A DNA stretch of 33,285 nucleotides from Acidimicrobiales bacterium (GCA_025362585.1 JANYFR010000059.1:1-33285), one strand, 5' to 3'. Numbered from the stretch's first letter, positions 1 through 6,934 are shown. Program-made: numbers and translations. The notes: generated from the letters alone by a model not told the origin.

Positions 1-52
1 GCCGCCCAACCGCCGCCGGCTCCCACTGTCGAGATTCGGGGGCACGTCGCAA

Positions 53-117
53 CTACTCCTAAAGAAGTAGCGCCTACTGTCAGGGCACAGTGTAGTGGAG
101 ATGTACCTACAGGTACA
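53..117. repeat. Cluster of short inverted repeats at the left edge
   Basis: Bases 1-118 hold no gene that I can support. Within them, four inverted repeats follow one another. CTACT (53-57) faces AGTAG (66-70). The same AGTAG faces CTACT (74-78) across CGC. ACTGT (76-80) faces ACAGT (87-91). TGTACCT (102-108) faces AGGTACA (111-117) across two bases. The last is a perfect 7-bp-arm palindrome lying one base outside the proposed left end of the insertion sequence. The cluster could be an operator, a recombination site or the tail of an upstream transcript. No function can be assigned from the sequence. Confidence 0.5.
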
Positions 118-118
118 G

Positions 119-1039
119 GCCCCGAACTATTTCCCTTTTTAGGCAATCAATTCTGCGATCTCCCACGTTGACCAAACGTGGTCGGATTTGCCTGCGGCCA
201 TTGCGGGGGTCGTCGGCGTTCCGAACTTCTTGCTCAAAGTCTGGTGGAGTCGAGCGAAGTTGTAGTGCATGAAGTGGAGGCTCACAGCATGGGCGTGGTT
301 CTCGATTTTCTTTGAAAAGGCGTTGGTCAGCCTTGTAAACCCACGCATGCCCATTCGCATTGTGAGGTTCTGGCGCTCGACGTAGGACGTTGAGATCAGC
401 GCCAGGTTCGGCTTGCCGGTGATGACCTTCGCGTCCACGCCAGTGCACTCGGCGGGGCTGTACTTGCGCTCGGGCGTGGTCCCGCCCTCCGAGTCGTAGA
501 TCTTATGGAGCATGGCAAAGTCCACTCCGTCAGGACTGAACAGGGGCTCGACAACCGCTAGGTAAGAGTTGAGACCGTCTGTGGTCAGTTGGATCTTGTT
601 GTTCAAGCGCGAACGGAGATCACCCAGGAAGAAGTAAGCGTCCTGGCTGGTGCGCTCGCCCACCAGCCAGGAGGGGACCAGTTTCGAGTCGGCGTCAATG
701 GCCGTCCAGGTCCACACATCGCCGTATCCGGGGGTTCCGATGAACTCATCAGGGGCGTTCTTCTGCTTCGCGTAGCAGAATGACCAGATCTCGTCACACT
801 CAATTCGAGTTGAGTCGAGGTTCCGCAATGTCGCGTCCTGGTAATCAGCGCAGGCTTGGCCCACGTCGGCCACGAGCTTGACGATGGTGTTCTTGGGGAC
901 ACCCGTCACGCGGACCGTGGCCCTGATAGACATTCCTTCGACGAGGCACGAAATCACTTGCGCCCTGCGCTGTGTGGTCAGTTGATTCATACTGACTATT
1001 CAAGCAGGAGGGTGTGACACCGAAAGATTAGTTTGGGGC
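119..1039 (-). mobile_element. IS1-like insertion sequence with imperfect terminal inverted repeats
   Basis: The left end GCCCCGAACTA (119-129) matches the reverse complement of the right end (1029-1039) at 10 of 11 positions. The pair brackets the transposase gene closely: 9 bases beyond its stop and 49 bases before its start. This gives an element of about 920 bp, a plausible size for a single-gene IS. I could not find a convincing target-site duplication outside the repeats, so the ends are proposed and not proven. Related transposase genes also occur as apparently solitary chromosomal genes, so the element may be old or immobile. Confidence 0.5.
139..990 (-). CDS. IS1-like DDE transposase
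   Basis: This 283-residue protein has an N-terminal helix-turn-helix (about residues 7-45; VTGVPKNTIVKL looks like the recognition part) followed by an RNase H-like DDE catalytic core. The likely catalytic residues are D66 in CDEIWSF, D138 in TTDGLNSY and E205 in SYVERQN. The stretch YVERQNLTMRM..FTRLTNAFSKK is typical of the IS1-like group widespread in bacterial genomes. The frame is intact, with no frameshift, so it may be functional, unlike classical IS1, which needs programmed frameshifting. The ATG at 990 has only a weak ribosome-binding site (RBS). Its base composition is lower in GC than the ribosomal genes, consistent with acquisition. Confidence 0.85.
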   Translation of the reverse strand: MNQLTTQRRAQVISCLVEGMSIRATVRVTGVPKNTIVKLVADVGQACADYQDATLRNLDSTRIECDEIWSFCYAKQKNAPDEFIGTPGYGDVWTWTAIDADSKLVPSWLVGERTSQDAYFFLGDLRSRLNNKIQLTTDGLNSYLAVVEPLFSPDGVDFAMLHKIYDSEGGTTPERKYSPAECTGVDAKVITGKPNLALISTSYVERQNLTMRMGMRGFTRLTNAFSKKIENHAHAVSLHFMHYNFARLHQTLSKKFGTPTTPAMAAGKSDHVWSTWEIAELIA

Positions 1040-1041
1040 AC

Positions 1042-1311
1042 ATGGGCGATGACAGAGAAATGACCCCGGAGCAGCGTGCGAGCCTTGCTGGCCAAGCCTC
1101 GGCTCGATTCAGCGCTAGGTTGCGAACTCTCGATACCTCGTTCCAGAAACGCCTGGGAGACGAGATAACGGAAACCGACCAACTCACCTCAATGGCGGAC
1201 CTCGTTACTTCTTTGATGAACGAGGTGATCTGTTTGTGGGCTGAGATTGAGGCGCTTCGTCGCCGACTGGGAGACGAAGGACCTTTCGAAGTGTTGAGTC
1301 GGGGAACGTGA
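1042..1311 (+). CDS. Small hypothetical protein, possibly shortened at its start
   Basis: An 89-residue frame starts at ATG 1042; a TTG three codons upstream lies inside the IS end. The product is charged and helical, rich in E/R/L, with a C-terminal stretch (LWAEIEALRRRLGDEG) that looks like a short coiled coil. I do not recognise the family. The start sits 3 bases from the proposed IS terminus, so either the gene lost its original 5' part to the insertion or the frame is fortuitous. Its last 107 bases overlap, on the opposite strand, the better supported small gene at 1205-1426. Only one of the two may be real. Confidence 0.35.
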   Translation: MGDDREMTPEQRASLAGQASARFSARLRTLDTSFQKRLGDEITETDQLTSMADLVTSLMNEVICLWAEIEALRRRLGDEGPFEVLSRGT

Positions 1312-1426
1312 GGACCGCGACAGGCGAGGGGTCCTCGACCTCGTAGCGCTTCGCCACCTGCGAAACGATGGCGGCTCCCCGCTGGTTCACGTCTCGGGGC
1401 ATCGGTTCCTTCTTCACTTTCACCAT
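1205..1426 (-). CDS. Small hypothetical protein, N-terminal KKEPMPRDVNQRG motif
   Basis: This 73-residue frame starts at ATG 1426. It is preceded by a good RBS (AGGGGG, 7 bases upstream) that overlaps the stop codon of the gene before it, so the two are probably translated together. The N-terminus is basic with a PRDVNQRGAAIVSQVAKR segment, followed by a short acidic turn and a basic C-terminal tail. From memory, similar short PRD-x-NQ proteins are scattered in actinobacteria without known function, often near mobile DNA. Longer upstream in-frame starts exist but would overlap the preceding gene fully. It overlaps the opposite-strand frame at 1042-1311. Confidence 0.5.
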   Translation of the reverse strand: MVKVKKEPMPRDVNQRGAAIVSQVAKRYEVEDPSPVAVLTFPDSTLRKVLRLPVGDEAPQSQPTNRSPRSSKK

Positions 1427-1437
1427 TCTACGTCCCC

Positions 1438-1848
1438 CTAGTTCGGAGTACACCCACCTACCTGGACCATTGATCGTTGCGTCACCAATCGCGCGTCCGG
1501 TGTCTGCACGTCGACGAAAGTGAAGTTGTTTGCCCCCGGAGACAGCGACCACGGCGCAATTGGTGAGGCAGACCCCCCTCCCCCAACGGCGTCTCCGTAG
1601 GCATTCACCGGCTGGACAATTACCTCGCACATTGGGGTTCCCGATGACTTACCGGTGTTCGTCACGGTGTAAGTGACTCGGACATAGTTGTTGGGCAACA
1701 CCTCGAAGTAGTCCAAGCGCGCATGGAACTTCGCAGCTTGGGCATCGTGGGCTGTCTGATGAAGTGCCAGAAGCCAAATGCCGAGAAAGACGACGGCGAT
1801 TACTCCCAGAACCCACGGCCAGGTTTTTCCTTTGCGCTGGGTCACCAT
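1438..1848 (-). CDS. Membrane-anchored hypothetical protein
   Basis: This 136-residue protein has a short basic N-terminus (MVTQRKGKTWP) and then a single hydrophobic helix at about residues 11-29 (WVLGVIAVVFLGIWLLALH), which fits a signal anchor. The remaining roughly 100 residues should lie outside the membrane and look like a small beta-sandwich: YVRVTYTVTNTG resembles extracellular domains of the FxLYD/DUF4352 kind. Two cysteines (in PMCEV and GGCTPN) could form a disulphide. The family is not certain. Its stop is 11 bases before the next small gene's ATG. Upstream of its start lies a CAGTTT palindrome. Confidence 0.6.
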   Translation of the reverse strand: MVTQRKGKTWPWVLGVIAVVFLGIWLLALHQTAHDAQAAKFHARLDYFEVLPNNYVRVTYTVTNTGKSSGTPMCEVIVQPVNAYGDAVGGGGSASPIAPWSLSPGANNFTFVDVQTPDARLVTQRSMVQVGGCTPN

Positions 1849-1884
1849 TGGTCTGGTCTATCAGGAACTGGACCTTGGCGGTCA

Positions 1885-1899
1885 CAGTTTTTCAAACTG
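1885..1899. promoter_or_regulatory. CAGTTT-TTC-AAACTG palindrome upstream of the membrane protein gene
   Basis: Perfect 6-bp arms (1885-1890 and 1894-1899) separated by three bases lie about 37 bases before the minus-strand gene that starts at 1848. The position suits an operator or a short hairpin in its leader. No binding protein can be named. Confidence 0.3.
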
Positions 1900-1956
1900 A
1901 CCCACTACCAAAAAGCCGGCCCTCTGGTCGCCGTCGAGCGAAGTTCGTGGCCCAGT

Positions 1957-1987
1957 CTAGGGGTTGGAATGTGACTGCGGACCCTAG
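1957..1987. promoter_or_regulatory. CTAGGG-N19-CCCTAG inverted repeat in the divergent intergenic region
   Basis: The 172 bases between the minus-strand membrane protein gene and the plus-strand kinase operon contain exact 6-bp arms, CTAGGG (1957-1962) and CCCTAG (1982-1987). They lie 33 bases before the operon's first ATG. The arms are about 2.4 helical turns apart, centre to centre, which would suit a dimeric regulator. It does not match the mycobacterial DosR box. I found no clear -10/-35 pair nearby. Confidence 0.3.
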
Positions 1988-2020
1988 GTGGAGATTGGCA
2001 AATGGGTTCATGCTGGATTG

Positions 2021-2419
2021 ATGACGACAACGGGCCTGGAACTCTCTGGCAAACCCCTCGAGCGAGCCGAATGCCTGCTCCTGCTCTCGCGGGCCGACCT
2101 CGCCCGCGTCGTGCTCAGTGTTCGGGCACTGCCCGTGGCACTCCCGGCGCGCATCTCGCTGACCGGCGAGGACCATCTTCTACTCGCCAGTCACGAGTAC
2201 GCCGTGGCCGTGGCCGCCCGCCGTCGTGACGTGATCTCGGTGCAGATCGATGGTCTCGAAGACGATGGCTCCACGTGGTCGGTCATGGCATCGGGCATTA
2301 TCGCCACCGCGACCCCCGGCGAGGAGTTCATTCGTCCGAGCCTCCAGTTCGCCCTGGACCGCGGCGCGACGCTCTTCGCGATGCCGCTCTCGGTCATTAT
2401 CGGGCAACGGGCTCGCTAG
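2021..2419 (+). CDS. Pyridoxamine 5'-phosphate oxidase-like split-barrel protein
   Basis: This 132-residue protein has the layout of small actinobacterial flavin- or F420-binding split-barrel proteins: an LERAECLLLLSRADLARVVLSV opening segment (shown in part here), LPVALPARISL, a central hydrophobic strand and GSTWSVMASGIIATA. The family uses FMN or F420 for redox chemistry, or binds cofactor without known catalysis; substrate cannot be predicted. ATG 2021 was chosen because family members begin a few residues before this point, although a GTG at 1988 is also in frame and the RBS is weak. It is the first gene of an apparent operon with the kinase 41 bases downstream. A PNPOx-fold gene also lies near devR/devS in Mycobacterium tuberculosis (Rv3129). 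Confidence 0.75.
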   Translation: MTTTGLELSGKPLERAECLLLLSRADLARVVLSVRALPVALPARISLTGEDHLLLASHEYAVAVAARRRDVISVQIDGLEDDGSTWSVMASGIIATATPGEEFIRPSLQFALDRGATLFAMPLSVIIGQRAR

Positions 2420-2460
2420 GCCCGAAATCTCCCCCCAACCGGTTGTGGGAGGCTGAACCG

Positions 2461-3597
2461 GTGCCGTTCCACCAGATCGACGATCCCGTGCGCCTTCACG
2501 CCCTGATCGACGCGATCATGCTGATTGAGGCCGACGCCGACATCGACGGGCTGCTTGCGCGCATCGTCGAAACGGCGAGCCTGCTCGTGGGCTCCCAGTA
2601 CGGGGCCCTCGGCGTGATCTCCGGTGACGGCAAGACCCTGTCGCGGTTCATTACCTACGGTGTTGACGAAGAGACGCGCGCCAAGATCGGCGTTGACCCG
2701 TGCGGCGACGGCGTCCTTGGCGAAACGATCCGTCGACGCGACCCCCTGTTGATCGACGAACTCGGCCGGCACCCGATGGCCGGTGGCTTCCCGGCGAACC
2801 ATCCGCCGATGCGTCGATTTCTCGGCGTGCAGGTGGCAACCGCCGACGGCCACATCTTCGGCAATCTCTACCTCACGGACCCGCTCCACGGGGGGCCCTT
2901 CAGCCCCGAGGACGCCATTCTCGTCGAAGCGTTCGGACGGGCCGCGGGCCTCGTCATCGACCAGGCGCTGCTGCGCAGCAACGTGCGCGAATTCACCCTC
3001 AGCGAAGAGCGCGAGCGCCTCGCGCGGGACTTGCACGACACGGTGATCCAGCGGCTCTTCGGCGTGGGTCTCGCCCTGCAAACGTCGCTCTCGTCGACGC
3101 TCGATGAGCCGGTGCGGAGCCGCATCAACCAGGTGCTCGACGAACTCGACGCCACGATCCACGAGATTCGCACCACGATCTTCGAGATTGACCAGGAGCA
3201 GACGACTGACGCGACGCTCCAGAGCCGCATCGCGATCTTGAACAACGAGGTCGCCAACCGATTGGGCGTCCACACTGACCTGCGCGTCACCGACCGGATT
3301 GATGACCTGATCGGTACGCATTGCGCTCACCACACAATCCAGGCCCTGCGCGAAATCCTGTCGAACATCGTGCGCCACTCGAAGGCGTCGGAGGTCGGAA
3401 TCGAGGTGGGTATCCAGGACAACCTCATTGAGGTCCTCGTGCACGACAACGGCGTGGGCTTCACGCCGAACGTCGGCCCCGGAAGGGGCCTGCGCAACCT
3501 CGCCTCGCGAGCACGCGAACTGGGCGGCGACTGCACCATCAACTCCGAGGTGGGCCGTGGCACAATGGTGCGATGGACCGCGAATCGTTTGGACTGA
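2461..3597 (+). CDS. GAF-domain sensor histidine kinase, DevS/DosS-like
   Basis: The 378-residue kinase starts at GTG 2461, preceded by GGGAGG. The open frame extends further upstream but would overlap the preceding gene. A single GAF domain (about 15-170) is followed by a NarL-type dimerisation domain with the phospho-acceptor H192 in LARDLHDTVIQRLF, then an ATP-binding domain: N-box REILSNIVRHS around 297-307, DNGVGF at 329-334, GRGLRNL at 341-347. There is no transmembrane segment, so it acts in the cytosol. The GAF motif FPANHPPMR places H114 where DosS has its haem ligand H149. Y137 matches DosS Y171, and G52 stands where DosS has E87 and DosT a glycine. Haem binding is therefore plausible but inferred. 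The regulator gene follows after one base. Confidence 0.9.
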   Translation: MPFHQIDDPVRLHALIDAIMLIEADADIDGLLARIVETASLLVGSQYGALGVISGDGKTLSRFITYGVDEETRAKIGVDPCGDGVLGETIRRRDPLLIDELGRHPMAGGFPANHPPMRRFLGVQVATADGHIFGNLYLTDPLHGGPFSPEDAILVEAFGRAAGLVIDQALLRSNVREFTLSEERERLARDLHDTVIQRLFGVGLALQTSLSSTLDEPVRSRINQVLDELDATIHEIRTTIFEIDQEQTTDATLQSRIAILNNEVANRLGVHTDLRVTDRIDDLIGTHCAHHTIQALREILSNIVRHSKASEVGIEVGIQDNLIEVLVHDNGVGFTPNVGPGRGLRNLASRARELGGDCTINSEVGRGTMVRWTANRLD

Positions 3598-3598
3598 G

Positions 3599-4243
3599 GT
3601 GATCCGGCTCCTGCTGGTCGATGATCACGAGATTGTGCGTCGCGGCCTGCGCGAACTCCTCGAAATTGAGTCCGACCTGCAGGTGGTCGCCGAGGCCGCC
3701 ACCGTCGACGAAGCGCTCGCCCTCGATATCGCTGACCTGGACGTCGCGGTGCTTGACGTACGTCTTCCCGACGGCAGCGGCGTGGACCTGTGTCGCCTAC
3801 TACGCGAGAAGCGGCCCGACCTCGCGTGCCTGATGCTGACCTCGTTCGCCGACAACGAGGCCCTCAGCGCCTCGGTGCTCGCGGGCGCCCGTGGCTACGT
3901 GCTGAAAAACGTCCGAGGCGACGACCTCGTGGGTGCGATCCGTCGCGTCGCCGACGGCGAAATGCTGTTGACGCTCGACCAGGTCGAGCGGGCCCGCGAA
4001 CGATTACGCCGCCAGATCACCGAGGACATTCGCCTCGAAAGCCTGAGCGCTCAGGAGAGTCGGATTCTCGAACTCTTGAGCGAGGGGCTCAGTAATCGTG
4101 AGATCGCCGAAGTAATGTTCCTCGCTGAGAAGACCGTGAAGAACTACGTCTCCAACCTGCTCGCCAAGCTCGGCTTCCAGCGCCGTACCGAAGCGGCCCT
4201 CTTCGCCCAGCGACAGTACGATCGCACGCATCCTCACGACTAG
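3599..4243 (+). CDS. devR: NarL/DevR-type response regulator
   Basis: The 214-residue regulator starts at GTG 3599, one base after the kinase stop. The receiver domain (1-120) has acidic residues D8/D9, phospho-acceptor D53 in VLDVRLPDG, T81 and K103. The LuxR-type helix-turn-helix (about 149-203) contains MFLAEKTVKNYVS, identical to my recollection of DevR/DosR of Mycobacterium, so the symbol is used for similarity and not for proven equivalence. It is presumably phosphorylated by the upstream kinase. Its stop TAG (4241-4243) overlaps the map stop codon on the opposite strand (4240-4242), leaving no room for a terminator between the two convergent operons. Confidence 0.9.
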   Translation: MIRLLLVDDHEIVRRGLRELLEIESDLQVVAEAATVDEALALDIADLDVAVLDVRLPDGSGVDLCRLLREKRPDLACLMLTSFADNEALSASVLAGARGYVLKNVRGDDLVGAIRRVADGEMLLTLDQVERARERLRRQITEDIRLESLSAQESRILELLSEGLSNREIAEVMFLAEKTVKNYVSNLLAKLGFQRRTEAALFAQRQYDRTHPHD

Positions 4244-4977
4244 ATCGTGAAGACCTCTGGGCCGTTGTCGGTGACGGCGATCGTGTGCTCGAAGTGTGCC
4301 GACAGCTTCGCGTCCTGGGTCATGACGCTCCACCCGTCCTCCAGCACGTAGGTGTCGTAGGTGCCCTCGTTGATCATCGGCTCGATGGCGAAGACCATCC
4401 CCTCCTTCAACGTCGGACCGGACGTTCCCGGCCAGTAGTTCGGCACCTGGGGACTCTCGTGCATCGCGGTACCGATCGCGTGGCCCACGTACTCGCGCAC
4501 CACTGAGAATCCCGCCGCCTCGGCGACGTACTGGACCGCGCGGCCGACCTCGTGCAGGCGGTTCCCGATGACCAATTGATCAATCCCGGCCCACATCGAA
4601 CGCTCGGTCACGTCGATGAGTCGCTGGGCCAGGGCGCTGACCTCGCCGACGCCCGCGGTGTAAGCGGCATCGCCGTGGTACCCCTCGATGATCGCGCCAC
4701 AGTCGACCGAAATGATGTCACCCTCTTCCAGCACGTAGTCACCGGGGATGCCGTGGACGATCATGTCGTTGGGGCTCGTACAGATGACCGCCGGAAAGCC
4801 GTGGTAGTTGAGGAAGTTCGACCGGGCCCCGCGCTTGACCAGCACGTCGGCCGCGACGTCGTTCAACTGCCTCGTGGTGACCCCGGGTCGGATCGCGTGA
4901 CGAGTCGCCTCGTGCATCTCGGCGACCACCCGACCGGCCTTGCGCATCTTGGCGAGCTCGTCGAAGGAGCGTCTCAC
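4240..4977 (-). CDS. map: Methionine aminopeptidase, type I
   Basis: This 245-residue enzyme removes the initiator methionine from nascent proteins. The five metal ligands are visible: D92 (SVDCG), D103 (HGDAA), H166 (GHAIG), E199 (AIEPM) and E230 (HFEHTI), plus the substrate-site H75 (IVHGIPG). There is no N-terminal zinc-finger extension; the length is that of plain type Ia enzymes. The start is GTG 4977, overlapping the adk stop as GTGA, which is typical coupling. A longer frame upstream is only the adk shadow. It is the last gene of the ribosomal block here, where actinobacteria usually continue with infA and rpmJ. Confidence 0.95.
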   Translation of the reverse strand: MRRSFDELAKMRKAGRVVAEMHEATRHAIRPGVTTRQLNDVAADVLVKRGARSNFLNYHGFPAVICTSPNDMIVHGIPGDYVLEEGDIISVDCGAIIEGYHGDAAYTAGVGEVSALAQRLIDVTERSMWAGIDQLVIGNRLHEVGRAVQYVAEAAGFSVVREYVGHAIGTAMHESPQVPNYWPGTSGPTLKEGMVFAIEPMINEGTYDTYVLEDGWSVMTQDAKLSAHFEHTIAVTDNGPEVFTI

Positions 4978-5633
4978 GCCAGGACCCGACCGGCCACGAC
5001 CGCCTGAATCGCCGCGGTCACCTCGTCGGGGCTCCGGCTCCCGTCGACCGTCGCGAGCAGCCCGCGAGAGGTGTAGAAGGTGATCAGGGGCTCGGTGTCC
5101 TGTTCGTAGGCCGCGAGACGGCGACGGATTGCCTCGGGCCGGTCGTCGGCGCGCTGAATGACGTCGCCGCCGCACTTCGAACATGTACCCGAAATCGCTT
5201 CGACGTCGGTGTCACTGTAGATGGACCCGCACTCTTGGCAGACGCGACGCGAGGAGAGGCGTTCGGTCACGAGTTCGGTCGATACGTCGAGATTGATGCA
5301 GAGCTTGACCCCGTCCTCGCCGAGAAGCCGCTCGAGGGCCTCGGCCTGGGCGAGAGTGCGCGGAAACCCGTCGAGCAGTCCTCCCCCGGCGGCGTCGGCT
5401 TCGCGGAAGCGGGCCTCCACCAACTTGATAACGAGGTCGTCCGAGACCAGCGCACCCGCGTCGAGGACCGCGGCGACCTCGCGACCCAGTGCGCTGTTGT
5501 CCTTGACGGCGCTGCGCAGGATGTCGCCCGTCGAGATGTGCGGAATCCCGTAGTGGGCCGCCAAACGGTGGCACTGGGTACCCTTGCCCGCGCCCTGCTT
5601 TCCGAGGACCACCAGGTTTAGACGAGCGCTCAT
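4974..5633 (-). CDS. adk: Adenylate kinase (zinc-type lid)
   Basis: This 219-residue kinase interconverts ATP + AMP and two ADP. The P-loop is GKQGAGKGTQ at residues 11-20; the usual form begins GPPGAGKGT. The AMP-site motif is DGFPRT (88-93). The long lid carries C132, C135, C151 and C154, a four-cysteine zinc site. ATG 5633 lies 2 bases after the secY stop, and the C-terminus overlaps map. The secY-adk-map order is the classical end of the spc operon in Gram-positive bacteria. Confidence 0.95.
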   Translation of the reverse strand: MSARLNLVVLGKQGAGKGTQCHRLAAHYGIPHISTGDILRSAVKDNSALGREVAAVLDAGALVSDDLVIKLVEARFREADAAGGGLLDGFPRTLAQAEALERLLGEDGVKLCINLDVSTELVTERLSSRRVCQECGSIYSDTDVEAISGTCSKCGGDVIQRADDRPEAIRRRLAAYEQDTEPLITFYTSRGLLATVDGSRSPDEVTAAIQAVVAGRVLA

Positions 5634-5635
5634 GG

Positions 5636-6925
5636 CTATCGCTTCAGGAAGCCTTCGTAGTTGCGCATCATCAGCTGACTGTCGATCTGTCGCATTGTTT
5701 CGAGTGCCACGCCGACCGCGATCAAGAGAGTCGTCCCGTAGTACGGGAAGCGGTTGATGTTCCAGAACGCCATGAGGATGCTCGGCACGACGGCCACCGA
5801 GGCGAGGAAGAACGCCCCCACGACCGTGATGCGGCTCAGCAACTTGGCGAAGTACTTCTCCGTCGGGAGGCCCGGACGGATACCCGGCACGAAACCGCCC
5901 TGCTGGCGCAACATCTCGGCCTGCTGGTGGGGCTCGAAGGCGATGTACACGTAGAAGAACGTGAAGGCGAGGATCAACAAGAAGTCCGAGCCAATGTAGA
6001 AGAAGCTCGTGGGGTGCAGCGACGAGTTGACGAAGTTCTGGAAACCGGCCCACGGCACGATGTTGCTCATCAGCACCGGAATGTAGAGCACTGACGAAGC
6101 GAAGATGATTGGGATGACGCCCGACTGGTTCACCTTGAGCGGGATGTACGTCGAGTTGCCACCCATTTCTTTTCGTCCGACGACCCGTCGGGCGAAGGTC
6201 ACGGGGATTCGCCGCTGTCCATTGTCCATGAACACGATGAGCACCAGCAGGCCGATCGAGATGACGAGAATGACGAGGAACTTAAACGGTCCGCCCTCGT
6301 TCCAGACCGCCTTGCCGCCCGATGGCAGTCCCGCGACGACGTTCGCGAAGATGAGCAGACTCATGCCTTGACCAATGCCGCGCTGCGTGATGAGCTCCGC
6401 GAGCCACATCACGAAGGCGGTACCGGCGGTCATAATCGCGACCATGAACAGACCGAGCCAGAGGTTGAATTTGGGAATGAGGTCGATATTGAAGCCGAGA
6501 AGCGCCTGGTCGTGGCCGTGGAAGGCGTAGATCAGGCCAGTCGATTGCAAGAGCGCGAGGCCGATGGTGAGGTATCGAGTCGTCTGGGTGATCTTCTTCT
6601 GTCCCACCGCCCCCTGATCACGCCACTGCGTGAGTTTGGGGATGACGGTCGTGAGTAGTTGGATCACGATCGAACTCGTGATGTACGGCATGACGCCAAG
6701 CCCGAAGACGGCGAGGCGGGTCAACGCGCCACCCGAGAACAGGTTCAAGAAGCCGAGTACACCGCTGGCGCCGGCCTTGGACTGCAGCAGGGTCACCTGG
6801 GACCAGCTCACGCCGGGAATCGGCAGGTTCGCCCCCAGTTGGTAGAGCGAGATGATGCCGATGGTGAAGAGGACCTTGTTGCGAAGGTCCGGTACGCGAA
6901 AGATGTTCCCTAGGCGGCTCAGCAC
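5636..6925 (-). CDS. secY: Preprotein translocase channel SecY
   Basis: The 429-residue multi-pass membrane protein forms the protein-conducting channel with SecE, encoded at 32445-32741. It begins MLSRLGNIFRVPDLRNKVLF, and the first transmembrane helix follows with the plug-region motif GANLPIPGV. About ten hydrophobic helices can be recognised. GQRRIPVTFARRV and the QQGGFVPGIRPG loop are the cytosolic loops that contact SecA and the ribosome. Length is normal. It lies 9 bases after rplO. Confidence 0.97.
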   Translation of the reverse strand: MLSRLGNIFRVPDLRNKVLFTIGIISLYQLGANLPIPGVSWSQVTLLQSKAGASGVLGFLNLFSGGALTRLAVFGLGVMPYITSSIVIQLLTTVIPKLTQWRDQGAVGQKKITQTTRYLTIGLALLQSTGLIYAFHGHDQALLGFNIDLIPKFNLWLGLFMVAIMTAGTAFVMWLAELITQRGIGQGMSLLIFANVVAGLPSGGKAVWNEGGPFKFLVILVISIGLLVLIVFMDNGQRRIPVTFARRVVGRKEMGGNSTYIPLKVNQSGVIPIIFASSVLYIPVLMSNIVPWAGFQNFVNSSLHPTSFFYIGSDFLLILAFTFFYVYIAFEPHQQAEMLRQQGGFVPGIRPGLPTEKYFAKLLSRITVVGAFFLASVAVVPSILMAFWNINRFPYYGTTLLIAVGVALETMRQIDSQLMMRNYEGFLKR

Positions 6926-6934
6926 GGCGAGGGC

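Noticed and set aside
119-1050. Target-site duplication around the IS
   Set aside because: Only a three- to four-base similarity (ACA[G/T]) is visible outside the repeats, which is no more than chance.
1849-2020. DosR-box-like operator before the kinase operon
   Set aside because: No GGGACT/AGTCCC-type half-sites could be found. The palindrome present (CTAGGG/CCCTAG) is different and is reported separately.
2416-3444. Minus-strand open frame of 342 codons opposite the histidine kinase
   Set aside because: Antisense to a gene with all kinase motifs; arises from codon bias.
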